Origin: Serratia nevei | GTDB taxonomy: Bacteria; Pseudomonadota; Gammaproteobacteria; Enterobacterales; Enterobacteriaceae | Length of the DNA: 64,000 nucleotides | Direction of reading: 5' to 3' | NCBI RefSeq assembly: GCF_037948395.1 | Contig: NZ_CP149940.1 | Span: forward strand, 2,604,001 to 2,668,000 | Shown here: positions 20,806 to 31,239 of the stretch, in pieces | Layout of the letters: the number at the start of each line of letters is the position of its first letter | Numbering within the stretch: position 1 is the first letter of the stretch | Position numbers and translations under genes: made by a program | The notes under the pieces: model-generated | What the model was told of the DNA's origin: nothing | Seen by the model: only the letters and a program-made list of their open reading frames with translations | The model's database searches: none

Positions 20806-23064
20806 TTAATGGCCGGCCTGAACGCGCAGCGCGGCGAGCACCCGCGCCGGCGTAAACGGCACCTCGCGCAGCCGCACGCCGAGCGCGTCAAACAGCGCGT
20901 TGCCGATCGCCGCGGCACTCGGCACCGAGGCGGATTCTCCGGCGCCCATCGGCGCTTCCTCCGGACGGTCGATCAGCTGGATATCGATCTGCGGCAGTTC
21001 GTCGAAGCGCAGGATCGGGTAGCCGCCCCAGTCCAATGACGTCACCCCCGTCTCGTTGAAGGTCACAAACTCTTTCAGCACCCGGCTGGCGGACTGGATA
21101 ATGTTGCCGTGCACCTGATGGCGCACCCCGGCCGGGTTGATCATGCGGCCGCAGTCATGCGCCACGAAGATTTTATCGAGCGTGATCTGCCCGGAGCGGC
21201 GGTTGACGCTGAGATCGCACACCCAGGCCGCCCAGGCGGCGCCGAAGCCGGGGAACTTGCTGTGGAAATAGCGCGCGTAGGCGAAGCCCCGGCCGCTCAC
21301 CACTTCGGCGCCGGCGGCGCGCGCCCGGTGCGCCGGGCCGTCTTGCCAGTTCGCCTGCCGTTTCAGGGCTTCAATCAAGGCCACCGCACGCGGATCGTTC
21401 AGATAGCGCAAACGAAACGCGATCGGATCCTCGCCGGCGCGCCAGGCCAGCTCGTCGATCCAGGACTCATGGGCGAACACGTTGGGCAGCGCCGAAACGC
21501 CGCGCATCCACGAAGCCCGCACGATCGGCGCGGCGTCCTGGCAGACGACCCGCATGTGCGGATACTCGTATTGCGGAATGGCGGTGCGATCGCCCATCTG
21601 CTGCACGTCGGCCCGGTTGGCCACTTTGCCGGTCAACACCAGCGGCAAGGTCACGGCATTGTTGGAGGGATAGCTGGTTTTCAATTCGTAGGCCGCCACC
21701 CGGTTTTGCGCATCGAGGCCGCCGCGCACCCGAATCAGCTGGCCGGTGCCCTTCGGCTCCCAACCGGATTCCTGTTCGCGCATCAGCTGCACGCGCACCG
21801 GTCGGCCGGTGGCCCGTGCCAGCAGCGCCGCGTCCGCCGAGACGTCGTCGGCGCAGTTGCGGCCATAGCAGCCGGAAGCCTCCATGCGGGTGATGTGCAC
21901 CTGCCCAGGCGGCAGCTCGAGCAGCCTGGCGATATCTTTGCGCAGATCGTGTGGGTTTTGCGTGCCGGACCACACCTGCGCCCGCCCGTCTTTGACCTCC
22001 GCCACCGCGCAGGAAGGGCCGATCGAGGCGTGCTGATGGTAAGGCCAGACATAGTCGGCCTGCACTTCGGTATGCAGCAATGCCAACGCGGCGTCCGTGC
22101 CCGCGTCGTCGCGCAGCACGCGGTCGGTTTTCGGATTGGCCTCCAGTGCGGCGGGCAGCGCTTCCAGCGACAGATCCGGCAATCCGGCCCAGGGTTGCCA
22201 GGTGGTTTTCAGTTGGCGCATGGCGGCGATTGCCTGCTCCTCGCGCTCGGCCACGATGCCGATGAAATCGTTGATCACCACCAGTTTCACGATGCCCGGC
22301 AGGTGCGCGATCGAGCTTTTATCCACCGACAGCAGGCCACTGCCCAACGGCGCGCTGCTGTCGGCGCCTGCGTATGGCGGGCGCACCACGCGGCCATGCA
22401 GCATGCCGGGCAAGCGCAGGTCGTGTACGTAGGTCAGCCCACCGCTGACCTTGGCCGGAATATCGACCCGGGGCACGGCGCGGCCCACATACTGGTTCTG
22501 CCGTTCACTGTTCAGCTGCACGTTTTTATCCAGCATCACGTGCAGATTTTGCCCGCTCGCCAGCTGCGCATAGCTCAGCGATCGCCCTGGGTTCCCGGTC
22601 ACAAATACCTGCCCCGCCGCCGCCGTCAGCTGTTCGGCCGGCAGTTCGAAGGCTTTGGCCGCCAGCGCCGTCAGCAGGTGCCGCACCTGCGCCGCCGCCT
22701 GTCGCAGCGGCACCGACGTCACCTGAAGGGTGGCGCTGGCGATGGTAGGCCCCTGATCCGGCGTGCGTTGCGTATCGCCAAGGATCATCGTGACTTGCTC
22801 GAACGGCACGCAAATTTCATCGGCGACGATCTGCGCCAGCGCGGTGCGAATGCCGGTGCCCAGATCGACGTGGCCATTGAACGCCGTCACCCGGCCGTCG
22901 GCGGTGAGGCTGATAAAGCTGTCCACCCGATCCAGCGGCAGCTCGGCGGGCGATGCAACCGCCTCGGCGGCGAAGGCGTTAAACGGTGCGGGCAGCAGGC
23001 TACTGACCATTACCACACCGCCGGCCTGCAGCAGCTGGCGGCGGGTCAGTTCGAGGCGGCTCAT
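20806..23064 (-). CDS. Molybdopterin subunit of an IorB/aldehyde-oxidase-type dehydrogenase, Tat-exported
   Basis: A 752-residue large subunit of the xanthine-oxidase family, closest in layout to isoquinoline 1-oxidoreductase beta and membrane aldehyde oxidases. ATG 23064 overlaps the stop of the 2Fe-2S gene by four bases (ATGA), which fixes the start. The N-terminus TRRQLLQAGG plus a hydrophobic run and AFA is a twin-arginine signal. Mo-cofactor segments include GTGIRTALAQIVADE, MEASGCYGRN and, near the C-terminus, GAGESASVPS with the catalytic glutamate of the family. It hydroxylates an aldehyde or N-heterocycle in the periplasm; actual substrate unknown. Confidence 0.93.
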   Translation of the reverse strand: MSRLELTRRQLLQAGGVVMVSSLLPAPFNAFAAEAVASPAELPLDRVDSFISLTADGRVTAFNGHVDLGTGIRTALAQIVADEICVPFEQVTMILGDTQRTPDQGPTIASATLQVTSVPLRQAAAQVRHLLTALAAKAFELPAEQLTAAAGQVFVTGNPGRSLSYAQLASGQNLHVMLDKNVQLNSERQNQYVGRAVPRVDIPAKVSGGLTYVHDLRLPGMLHGRVVRPPYAGADSSAPLGSGLLSVDKSSIAHLPGIVKLVVINDFIGIVAEREEQAIAAMRQLKTTWQPWAGLPDLSLEALPAALEANPKTDRVLRDDAGTDAALALLHTEVQADYVWPYHQHASIGPSCAVAEVKDGRAQVWSGTQNPHDLRKDIARLLELPPGQVHITRMEASGCYGRNCADDVSADAALLARATGRPVRVQLMREQESGWEPKGTGQLIRVRGGLDAQNRVAAYELKTSYPSNNAVTLPLVLTGKVANRADVQQMGDRTAIPQYEYPHMRVVCQDAAPIVRASWMRGVSALPNVFAHESWIDELAWRAGEDPIAFRLRYLNDPRAVALIEALKRQANWQDGPAHRARAAGAEVVSGRGFAYARYFHSKFPGFGAAWAAWVCDLSVNRRSGQITLDKIFVAHDCGRMINPAGVRHQVHGNIIQSASRVLKEFVTFNETGVTSLDWGGYPILRFDELPQIDIQLIDRPEEAPMGAGESASVPSAAAIGNALFDALGVRLREVPFTPARVLAALRVQAGH

Positions 23065-23534
23065 GCTTGCCTCCGCGCGGCCAGCAGATCGCGGGCGCGC
23101 TCGGCGGCATGCAGGATCTCGATATGCGTGCCGCAGCGGCACAGGTTGTAGGCCAGCTCTTTCTTGATGGTTTGTTCGTCCGCCTCCGGCTCGCGCTCGA
23201 ACAGCGCGACCAGCGTCATGATCATGCCGTTGGTGCAGTAACCGCACTGCGCCGCCTGCTCATCGATAAACCCCTGCTGCACCGGATGCAGCGCCTCCGG
23301 TGTACTCAGGCCTTCGAGCGTGGTGACGGATTTTTTTCCTGCGGCGGACAGCGGCATTGAGCAGGAGCGTGCGGCGACGCCGTCGATCAGCACCGTGCAG
23401 GCGCCGCACTCCCCCAGGCCGCAGCCGTATTTGGGGCCGTTCAATTGCAGATCGTTGCGTAAAACGTACAGCAGCGGGGTGTCGGGCGAGATGTCGCCGA
23501 GTGGAACCACCCGGCCGTTAACGTTGATTTCCAT
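23061..23534 (-). CDS. 2Fe-2S subunit of the molybdenum dehydrogenase (IorA-like)
   Basis: A 157-residue small subunit with two [2Fe-2S] clusters. The plant-ferredoxin-type site is CGLGECGACTVLIDG near residue 45, with its fourth cysteine in RSCSMP; the second cluster uses CGYCTNGM near 100 and CRCGTH near 136. ATG 23534 (MEINVNGR) is chosen because it matches the family N-terminus. There is no export signal, as expected for a subunit carried out by the Tat partner. First gene of the operon; a 15-bp palindrome lies 23 bases upstream. Confidence 0.94.
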   Translation of the reverse strand: MEINVNGRVVPLGDISPDTPLLYVLRNDLQLNGPKYGCGLGECGACTVLIDGVAARSCSMPLSAAGKKSVTTLEGLSTPEALHPVQQGFIDEQAAQCGYCTNGMIMTLVALFEREPEADEQTIKKELAYNLCRCGTHIEILHAAERARDLLAARRQA

Positions 23535-23556
23535 GGTGAAACTATCCCTTAAGCAA

Positions 23557-23571
23557 ACGGATTTAATCCGT
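23557..23571 (-). promoter_or_regulatory. Perfect 15-bp palindrome before the molybdenum dehydrogenase operon
   Basis: ACGGATT-T-AATCCGT is fully symmetric and sits just upstream of the 2Fe-2S gene start, a likely operator. A second small dyad, CTATA-n7-TATAG, is at 23681-23697, nearer the tetR gene. The regulator of the operon is not identifiable in the neighbourhood. Otherwise the 175-base gap to 23709 is AT-rich and empty. Confidence 0.5.
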
Positions 23572-23709
23572 AACATCACTGCGATGAATAATTGTGCAGC
23601 GTGCTAATAATTACCATCAAAAGACTTGATAATGTTAAGGGAATGTAGCCGCCATGGCTTTAACGAAAAGTGGGTATTTTCTATAAATTTCCTATAGATA
23701 AGCCTGGTT

Positions 23710-24351
23710 TTATGATTGCGCGCCGTGATTATTGGCGTTCGTCAACGCGGCCTCGGCGCCGTCAACCAACAGCCGGAGGCCGGCTTCGAACAACGCGTCT
23801 GCCCCCTTGTCCTGCAGCTTTTCCCAGCCTCCACACAGCAGCGGGTAGCGCCGGCGATCGGCTTCGTTCAGCGCATCATCGGGCTGCATTTGCTGCTCTT
23901 CCAGCACCCAACCCACCACAAAACGCCCGACGGCGAACAGCAGATTAACGGCGTGTTCCGGCGTAAAGCCCGCCCGGCACAGCAGCGCCACCTTGGCCTC
24001 GATGATGGCGAACTGCGGTTCCTGCGGCCGGGTGCCGGCGTGCAGGCGCGCCCCGTCGCGGTAAGCCAGCAACGCGCGGCGGAAATTGATCGCATTGGCG
24101 GTCACCCAGGCCTGCCAGGGCATGTCGGCGGGCACCTCTTCGCGGTGGTCCAACATGATGGTTTCCGCCATCGCCTTCAGCAGCTCGGCCTTGTTTTTGA
24201 AGTGCCAATAGAGCGTGGGGGATTGCACGCCCAGATGCTGCGCCAGGCGGCGGGTGCTCAGGGCATCGATGCCGATGTCATCCAGTAACGCCAGCGCCCC
24301 GCGCAGGACCGTTTCACGCGTTAAACGCGCCGCAGTATTTTTTTCGCTCAT
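23710..24351 (-). CDS. tetR: Tetracycline repressor TetR, class 41 type
   Basis: A 213-residue repressor of the TetR class proper, not merely the superfamily. The helix-turn-helix at about residues 28-47 reads LSTRRLAQHLGVQSPTLYWHF, almost the classical TetR recognition helix. The C-terminal domain retains the tetracycline-contact style LLAYRDGARLHAGTRP near 100 and FVVGWVLEEQ near 145. It is divergent from the tetA-type gene with two tet operators between them. Drug-Mg binding should release it from the operators. The class 41 label rests on host and divergence by recall. Confidence 0.92.
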   Translation of the reverse strand: MSEKNTAARLTRETVLRGALALLDDIGIDALSTRRLAQHLGVQSPTLYWHFKNKAELLKAMAETIMLDHREEVPADMPWQAWVTANAINFRRALLAYRDGARLHAGTRPQEPQFAIIEAKVALLCRAGFTPEHAVNLLFAVGRFVVGWVLEEQQMQPDDALNEADRRRYPLLCGGWEKLQDKGADALFEAGLRLLVDGAEAALTNANNHGAQS

Positions 24352-24353
24352 CT

Positions 24354-24407
24354 CTCTATCACTGATAGGGTAACTGTGGAATACTCCATACTCTATCACT
24401 GTTAGAG
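24354..24407. promoter_or_regulatory. Two tet operators between tetR and tetA
   Basis: Operator 1 contains CTATCA-C-TGATAG (24356-24368), the exact core of the classical tet operator. Operator 2 at 24391-24407 is CTCTATCACTGTTAGAG, the same core with one mismatch in one arm. Their centres are 37 bases apart. Operator 1 abuts the tetR start and operator 2 ends nine bases before the tetA start, so a bound TetR blocks both genes. Confidence 0.9.
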
Positions 24408-24415
24408 TCACAATT

Positions 24416-25597
24416 TTGAAAAAACCCATGCTGGTTATTTTGTTGACGGTGTTGCTGGATGCGGTGGGCATCGGTCTGATCATGCCTATTCTACCGGCGC
24501 TGTTGCGCTCGCTGGGCGGTCTCGATGCCGGCAGCGTGCATTACGGCGCCCTGCTGGCGGCCTTTGCGTTGATGCAATTCCTGTTTTCGCCGATCCTCGG
24601 CGCGCTGAGCGATCGTTTCGGGCGGCGGCCGGTGCTGTTGATTTCGCTTGCCGGCGCGGCGGCCGACTACCTGCTGATGGCGTTCGCGCCGACGCTGGCC
24701 TGGCTCTATCTGGGGCGGTTGCTGGCGGGCATCACCGGCGCCAACATGGCGGTCGCCACCGCTTACGTCACCGATATTACCCCCGCCGGCCAGCGCGCTC
24801 GGCGTTTCGGCCTGGTGGGCGCGGTGTTCGGCGTCGGCTTTATCGTCGGCCCGCTGCTCGGCGGATCGCTGGGCGAATGGCATCTGCATGCGCCCTTCCT
24901 GGCGGCGGCGATGATGAATGCCCTCAACCTGGTGATGGCGTTTTTCCTGCTGCCCGAATCGCGTAAATCCCGCCCCCGCGCCGCCGAGAAAATTCGCCTT
25001 AATCCCTTCTCGTCATTGCGCCGGCTGCACGGCAAGCCTGGCCTGCTGCCGCTGGCCGGCATTTATCTGGTTATGGCGCTGGTTTCGCAGGCGCCGGCCA
25101 CGCTGTGGATTTTATACGGTCAGGATCGTTTCGGCTGGAGCATGATGGTGGCGGGCCTGTCGCTGGCCGGCTACGGCGCCTGCCACGCGCTGTCGCAGGC
25201 CTTTGCCATCGGCCCGCTGGTCGCGCGGCTCGGCGAGCGCAAGGCGCTGCTGATCGGCCTGGCCGCCGACGCCGTGGGCCTGGCGCTGTTGTCTGTCGCC
25301 ACGCGCGGCTGGGCGCCGTTCGCCCTGCTGCCGTTCTTCGCCGCGGGCGGCATGGCGTTGCCCGCACTGCAGGCGCTGATGGCGCACAAGGTGGACGACG
25401 ATCATCAGGGCGAGCTGCAAGGGACGCTCGCCAGCATGGGCAGCCTGATCGGCGTCGCGGGGCCGCTGGTGGCGACGGCGCTGTATGCCGCCACGCGCGA
25501 TGTCTGGCCTGGGCTGGTGTGGGCGTTGGCCGCCGCCCTGTACCTGGTGGTGCCGCCGCTGCTGGCACGCTCACGCGCCAGGGATGCGGCGCCATAA
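24416..25597 (+). CDS. tet(41): Tetracycline efflux MFS protein TetA, tet(41) type
   Basis: A 393-residue 12-TM antiporter exporting a tetracycline-metal complex in exchange for protons. TM1 reads LLDAVGIGLIMPILPALLRS, a hallmark of the Tet(A)-(G) group, and the cytoplasmic loop 2-3 motif GALSDRFGRRPV is intact. The start appears to be TTG 24416 (MKKPMLV); the first ATG at 24428 would shorten the N-terminus by four residues. Linkage to its own repressor and operators is complete. In Serratia this pair is generally chromosomal, and nothing nearby suggests mobility. Confidence 0.93.
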   Translation: MKKPMLVILLTVLLDAVGIGLIMPILPALLRSLGGLDAGSVHYGALLAAFALMQFLFSPILGALSDRFGRRPVLLISLAGAAADYLLMAFAPTLAWLYLGRLLAGITGANMAVATAYVTDITPAGQRARRFGLVGAVFGVGFIVGPLLGGSLGEWHLHAPFLAAAMMNALNLVMAFFLLPESRKSRPRAAEKIRLNPFSSLRRLHGKPGLLPLAGIYLVMALVSQAPATLWILYGQDRFGWSMMVAGLSLAGYGACHALSQAFAIGPLVARLGERKALLIGLAADAVGLALLSVATRGWAPFALLPFFAAGGMALPALQALMAHKVDDDHQGELQGTLASMGSLIGVAGPLVATALYAATRDVWPGLVWALAAALYLVVPPLLARSRARDAAP

Positions 25598-25671
25598 CTT
25601 TGCCGTTCTTTAACTTTAGAAAGCAGAAACCGGCATTTTGCCGCCGGGATCCGCTGACCTATGCTAAACCG

Positions 25672-25772
25672 GTGTGATGAAACCCGTTTTCATGGCATGT
25701 CTTCCGGAACGTTTTGCTTTATTTGTTCGTCGTGAACCCTGGGCCGCGCCTGACTGGTGCGGCTTTTCTTTT
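25672..25772 (+). ncRNA. Candidate small RNA between tetA and the RpiR gene
   Basis: An orphan promoter (TTGCCG at 25638, 16 bases, TATGCT at 25660-25665) and an intrinsic terminator ending at 25772 bracket about 100 bases of non-coding sequence. The terminator stem isolates this unit from the RpiR gene downstream. No known sRNA sequence was recognised. The tetA transcript could equally well use this terminator. Confidence 0.25.
25743..25772 (+). terminator. Intrinsic terminator upstream of the RpiR gene
   Basis: Arms GCCGCGCC and GGTGCGGC (one G-T pair) with a five-base loop, followed by TTTTCTTTTT. It ends tetA readthrough or a small RNA. Confidence 0.85.
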
Positions 25773-25853
25773 TGCCCGGCAGTGCCAGCGGCGGTGAATT
25801 TTGCTATGTTAACCCGCAGATAAGCTTCCCGTTTTCAGCCGCCGGACCGACTC

Positions 25854-26588
25854 ATGTTTACCCATAAAGCAATCGCCGAGCTCAACGCCCTGGAGCTGAT
25901 GGTTTATACCTACGTCAGCAAACACAAGAATCAAGTGATGTACATGACCATCCGCGAGCTGGCCGAGGCCGCCGGCGTGTCCACCACCACCGTGCTGCGG
26001 TTTTGCAAGAAAATGGGCTGTGACGGCTATTCGGAATTTCGCATCCGTTTCAAGCTGTACCTGGAACAAACCGATGCGCCGCCGGCCGATTCCGGCATCG
26101 GCGAAATCCTCAGCTTTTTTAAAAGCGTCAGCAACGAAGAGTTTAATCAGCTGATCGATCAGGCGGTGCACCATATCGCCGCCGCCGAGCGGATTATTTT
26201 CGTCGGTATCAGCACCTCAGGCGCGTTGGGGAAATATGGCGCGCGTTTCTTTTCCAACGTCGGGAAATTCAGCACCCACATCGACGATCCTTATTATCCC
26301 GTCAACAGCGACATGTATAAAAACGCGGTGGCGATCATGCTGTCGGTCACCGGCGAGACCGAAGAGATCCTGCGGCTGGCCAGCCAGTTCAGCCTGCATC
26401 ACTGCAAGATCATCAGCATCACCAACAACGAAACCTCTTCGCTGGCGAGGCTGGCGGACTTCAACCTCTCCTACCACGTTCCGCAGCATTTGATCGGCGG
26501 GCATCACAATATCACCACGCAGATCCCCGTACTTTACATTATTGAAACCATCGGTAAACGGCTCGGGCATATTAATTCGGCAAAATAA
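25854..26588 (+). CDS. RpiR/MurR-family sugar-phosphate regulator
   Basis: A 244-residue regulator with an N-terminal helix-turn-helix (about 1-75, TIRELAEAAGVSTTTVLRFCKKMG) and a C-terminal SIS sugar-isomerase domain (about 95-230, IIFVGISTSGALGKYGARF) that binds phosphosugars. It precedes a GH1 phospho-glucosidase gene by 136 bases and most likely controls it, with a phosphorylated sugar as signal. No strong ribosome site is seen before ATG 25854. Confidence 0.93.
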   Translation: MFTHKAIAELNALELMVYTYVSKHKNQVMYMTIRELAEAAGVSTTTVLRFCKKMGCDGYSEFRIRFKLYLEQTDAPPADSGIGEILSFFKSVSNEEFNQLIDQAVHHIAAAERIIFVGISTSGALGKYGARFFSNVGKFSTHIDDPYYPVNSDMYKNAVAIMLSVTGETEEILRLASQFSLHHCKIISITNNETSSLARLADFNLSYHVPQHLIGGHHNITTQIPVLYIIETIGKRLGHINSAK

Positions 26589-26610
26589 AACAGGCTGTTT
26601 TTTTATTGTG

Positions 26611-26636
26611 ACAAATCACTTTCCACGGTGATTTGT
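26611..26636 (+). promoter_or_regulatory. Inverted repeat between RpiR and GH1 genes
   Basis: Perfect 9-bp arms ACAAATCAC and GTGATTTGT with an 8-base spacer. It lies 23 bases after the RpiR stop and about 90 bases before the GH1 start. A T-rich stretch comes before rather than after the dyad, so an operator for the RpiR protein is more likely than a terminator. Confidence 0.5.
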
Positions 26637-26706
26637 TATATCGTGACATTTCTTTCGGTCTTGCTACTCTATTCTCAACGCAGCGTTATTACCCTTCATT
26701 AAATAA

Positions 26707-28155
<1,449 letters not shown>

Positions 28156-28173
28156 CCGCACGGCAGGCAATCA

Positions 28174-28195
28174 GGGGCGATTTTCGCCCCTTTTT
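28174..28195 (+). terminator. Intrinsic terminator of the GH1 gene
   Basis: Stem GGGGCGA/TCGCCCC, loop TTT, followed by TTTTT, 19 bases after the stop codon. The converging dsdA gene ends at 28204. Confidence 0.92.
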
Positions 28196-28203
28196 ACTGC
28201 GCC

Positions 28204-29541
28204 TTATTCCGCCGCCTGCCCGGCGGCGAGATACTTCGCCATTTCCGCCGGCGGCACCATGCCGCCACCGGTCGCCCATACCAGGTGCGTCGCCTGCGCC
28301 AGACTCTCGGCGCTGATGCCTTGCTCGCTGAGCGCCTTCGCATGGGCTGCAACGCGCCACGGCCCGGCCATGCCGGCCAGCGCGGACGGCTCCAACTGAA
28401 GATGCTCGTGCTTGTCCAACAGCCCGAGCAGCGCAAACATCTCTTCGTCGCTCAGGGTGTAAAACGCGCTCAGCAGGCGCTCCATCGCCCTGCCGACAAA
28501 ACCGGAGGCGCGCCCCACCGCCAGCCCGTCCGCCGCGGTGCGGTTGTCGATGCCGAGATCCTGCACCGCAATGCCGTCATGCAGCCCGCTGTAGACGCCG
28601 AGCAGCATGCAGGGCGAATGGGTCGGTTCGGCGAAAATACAGTGAACGTGATCGCCGAACGCCAGCTTGAGGCCAAACGCCACGCCGCCCGGCCCGCCGC
28701 CGACGCCGCACGGCAGATACACGAACAGCGGGTGCTGCGCGTCCACCACGACGCCCTGTTCGGCGAACTGCCGCTTCAGGCGGCCGCCGGCCACCGCGTA
28801 GCCGAGGAACAGAGTTTGCGAGTTTTCATCGTCGATAAAGAAACAACGCGGATCGTTCGCCGCCTGCTTGCGCCCCTGCTCGACCGCCACGCCGTAATCT
28901 TCGGCGTACTCCACCACCGTGACGCCGTTATCGCGCAGCTTTTGCTTCTTCCACGCCCGCGCATCCGCCGACATGTGCACGCTGACGTCAAACCCCAGCC
29001 GGGCGCTGATGATGCCGATGGATAATCCCAGATTGCCGGTCGATCCGACGGCGATGCGGTACTGGCTGAAGAACTGACGAAATTCGTCGGAAAACAGCCG
29101 GGCGTAGTCGTCGCCGGTCTGCAGCAGCCCCGCCTCCAGCGCCAGCGTCTCCGCGTGCGTCAGCACCTCGTAGATGCCGCCGCGCGCCTTGATTGAGCCG
29201 GAGATCGGCAGATGGCTGTCCTTTTTCAGCAGCAGCTTCCCGCCAAGCCGCAGCCCATAGCGCCGATCCAACGCCTGCTGCATGGCGGGGATCGCCACCA
29301 GCTCGGATTCGATGATCCCCCCAGTGGGCTGGGTTTCGGGAAAGGCCGCGGCGAGATAAGGCGCGAAGCGCGCCAGGCGCTGCTCCGCTGCGGCGACGTC
29401 GGCGGCGGTCAGGCCGACATGGGGCAAGCCTGCGGCCAGCGTTGTCGCACGCGGATTGAACCAGGTGATAGGCTCGAGGGCGACCAGTCGTTGCAACAGC
29501 GGATGCTGCGCAACCCACGGTTGAATCTGTGATTTTTGCAT
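28204..29541 (-). CDS. dsdA: D-serine ammonia-lyase
   Basis: A 445-residue PLP enzyme that converts D-serine to pyruvate and ammonia, near the E. coli DsdA length (442). The Schiff-base lysine is in SGSIKARGG at residue 118, the same position as in DsdA. Phosphate-binding glycines are in [12 protein letters not shown] near 165, and [11 protein letters not shown] near 280 fits the family. ATG 29541 with AGGGA upstream is chosen; the frame is open further upstream without a ribosome site. The dsdC regulator and dsdX permease are not adjacent. Confidence 0.95.
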   Translation of the reverse strand: MQKSQIQPWVAQHPLLQRLVALEPITWFNPRATTLAAGLPHVGLTAADVAAAEQRLARFAPYLAAAFPETQPTGGIIESELVAIPAMQQALDRRYGLRLGGKLLLKKDSHLPISGSIKARGGIYEVLTHAETLALEAGLLQTGDDYARLFSDEFRQFFSQYRIAVGSTGNLGLSIGIISARLGFDVSVHMSADARAWKKQKLRDNGVTVVEYAEDYGVAVEQGRKQAANDPRCFFIDDENSQTLFLGYAVAGGRLKRQFAEQGVVVDAQHPLFVYLPCGVGGGPGGVAFGLKLAFGDHVHCIFAEPTHSPCMLLGVYSGLHDGIAVQDLGIDNRTAADGLAVGRASGFVGRAMERLLSAFYTLSDEEMFALLGLLDKHEHLQLEPSALAGMAGPWRVAAHAKALSEQGISAESLAQATHLVWATGGGMVPPAEMAKYLAAGQAAE

Positions 29542-29649
29542 AAATGTCCCTGACTGATTTGGCGTTGCCGTCACCATGCCGCGAACGCCGGCGGCTGACA
29601 AATGATAAATACTGAACTTGAGGTGCAACAGATTGATGCAAGCGCGGCG

Positions 29650-30339
29650 CTAGCCGGCCGCGACGCCAAACAGCATGCCGACGCCGGAGGAAACCGCCAT
29701 CGCCAGGGCGCTCCAGATCAGGATACGCGCCACGCCCGGCAAGATCGGCGCCCCCCCGGTTTTCGCGGCGATGCCGCCGAGAATGCCGAGGGAAATCAGC
29801 GCCGATGCCACCAGCGCCGGCCGCGTCCAGGCAACCGGCACCCACAGCGCCACCAGCAGCGGCAACAGCGCGCCGAGAGAGAAACTGAGGGCCGATGCCA
29901 ACGCGGCTTGCAGCGGCCGGGCACGCGTGGCGGCGGAAATGCCCAGTTCGTCGCGCGCGTGGGCCTCCAGCGCATCATGCGCCATCAGCTTTTCCGCCAC
30001 CTGCCGGGCCAGCGCCGGGTCCAGCCCGCGATGCACGTAGATAGACGTCAGTTCGCGGAACTCCCCCGGATAGTCTTCGAGCAGCTCCGCCTGTTCCTCG
30101 GCCAGCGCGGCCTTCTCGGTGTCCGCCTGCGACGACACCGACACGTACTCGCCGGTGGCCATCGACATCGCGCCCGCCACCCACCCGGCGACGCCGGCGA
30201 TCATCAGCGCGGAATGCGAGGCGCAGGCCGCCGCCACGCCCAGCAGCAGGCTGGCCGTTGAGACGATGCCGTCGTTGGCGCCGAGCACCGCCGCCCGCAG
30301 CCAGCCGATGCGTTCAATACTGTGCCGCTCTCGATGCAT
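29650..30339 (-). CDS. VIT1/CCC1-family membrane protein (probable Fe/Mn transporter)
   Basis: A 229-residue inner-membrane protein of the VIT family. Signatures are IERIGWLRAAVLGANDGIVSTASLLLGV at the N-terminus and AMSMATGEYVSVSSQADTEKA near residue 58, whose Gly, Asp, Glu and Ser residues line the metal path in plant and yeast homologues. A charged helical metal-binding domain follows (about 70-140), then three C-terminal helices. Members export ferrous iron or manganese to protect the cytoplasm. GGAG precedes ATG 30339. The next gene upstream, a VOC protein, is 26 bases away, so the two may be co-transcribed. Confidence 0.92.
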   Translation of the reverse strand: MHRERHSIERIGWLRAAVLGANDGIVSTASLLLGVAAACASHSALMIAGVAGWVAGAMSMATGEYVSVSSQADTEKAALAEEQAELLEDYPGEFRELTSIYVHRGLDPALARQVAEKLMAHDALEAHARDELGISAATRARPLQAALASALSFSLGALLPLLVALWVPVAWTRPALVASALISLGILGGIAAKTGGAPILPGVARILIWSALAMAVSSGVGMLFGVAAG

Positions 30340-30365
30340 CCTTTCTCTCCCACGTTCTCTTTCCG

Positions 30366-30839
30366 CTAGTCCCGCGCTGCCGCTTCCAGGCCGGCGATGT
30401 CGATTTTGCCCATCAGCAGCATCGCTTCCGTGACCCGCCGCACGCGCGCGGCGTCGGGGTCGTTCATCAACTCGGTCAGGCGCCGCGGCACGATCTGCCA
30501 GCACAGCCCCCAGCGATCGCGCAGCCAGCCGCACTGCTCAGCCTCGCCGCCCTCGCTCAACGCATCCCACAGCCGGTCAACCTCCGCCTGATCGTCGCAT
30601 TCCACCATCACGGAAAAGCTGTGATTGAACGGATCCAACGGCCCGGCCTCGATCGCCGCATAGCGCTGGTCGCCCAGGATGAAGGAGGCCAGCTTCACGC
30701 TGCCGGCCGGGCCGCTCGGCGTATCCGCCGGCAGATCGGAAAACCAGTTCACGGACGAACCGGGGATCAGCGCGACGTAGCAATTCAGCGCCGCCTCCAT
30801 GTCTTTTTCAAACCACAGATGTTGCGTAATTCTGGCCAT
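30366..30839 (-). CDS. VOC-family protein (PhnB/glyoxalase-like)
   Basis: A 157-residue protein of the vicinal-oxygen-chelate superfamily, PhnB-like branch. ITQHLWFEKDMEAALNCYVALIPGS at the N-terminus and DRWGLCWQIVPRRLTELMND near 115 are family-typical. Proteins with this pattern are often mislabelled as ubiquinone methyltransferases; function is unknown. GGAGG lies before ATG 30839, 11 bases after the stop of the DUF1428 gene, so the two form an operon. Confidence 0.9.
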   Translation of the reverse strand: MARITQHLWFEKDMEAALNCYVALIPGSSVNWFSDLPADTPSGPAGSVKLASFILGDQRYAAIEAGPLDPFNHSFSVMVECDDQAEVDRLWDALSEGGEAEQCGWLRDRWGLCWQIVPRRLTELMNDPDAARVRRVTEAMLLMGKIDIAGLEAAARD

Positions 30840-30850
30840 CGGCGCCTCCT

Positions 30851-31201
30851 TCAGGCATCGAGGATCGGCGCGAACCCGCCAAAGATCATGCGTTTGCCGT
30901 CAAACGGCATCTCGCCCAGCGCCTTCATGCGCGGATCGTTCATCATTTTCTGGTTGGCGGCGTCGCGCACCGCCTTGGAGGGGTACTCTATCCAGCTAAA
31001 CACCACCACTTCGCCCTCCTGCGCCTTTACCGCGCCGCGAAAGTCGGTGAGTTTGCCGTCGGGCACGTCATCGCCCCAACACTCCACGATGCGCGTGGCG
31101 CCAAACTCTTTGAACAGCGGCGCCGCAGCGGCCGCCTGCCGGTGATAAGCCTCCTTGTTGGCGGCCGGCACCGCCACCACAAACCCGTCTACGTATTTCA
31201 T
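30851..31201 (-). CDS. DUF1428-family protein (YbaA-like)
   Basis: A 116-residue cytoplasmic protein of unknown function with the ferredoxin-like dimeric alpha-beta barrel fold expected for the family. [20 protein letters not shown] opens it and [11 protein letters not shown] and [24 protein letters not shown] are conserved family stretches. ATG 31201 is chosen because the upstream part of the frame is unlike the family; AGGAT precedes it. It is the first gene of a short operon with the VOC protein. Confidence 0.91.
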   Translation of the reverse strand: MKYVDGFVVAVPAANKEAYHRQAAAAAPLFKEFGATRIVECWGDDVPDGKLTDFRGAVKAQEGEVVVFSWIEYPSKAVRDAANQKMMNDPRMKALGEMPFDGKRMIFGGFAPILDA

Positions 31202-31239
31202 CCTGGTATCCTCTTGTCTGATTAAGGACAGTCGGTTCA

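Noticed and set aside
21109..23151. Long plus-strand open frame opposite the Mo dehydrogenase subunit
   Set aside because: It is antisense to a gene with clear family motifs, has Arg/His/Gln-heavy composition typical of high-GC shadow frames, and lacks a ribosome site.
26606..26625. Possible CRP site TGTGA...TCACT before the GH1 gene
   Set aside because: The half-sites are separated by four bases instead of six; the longer ACAAATCAC dyad explains the symmetry better.
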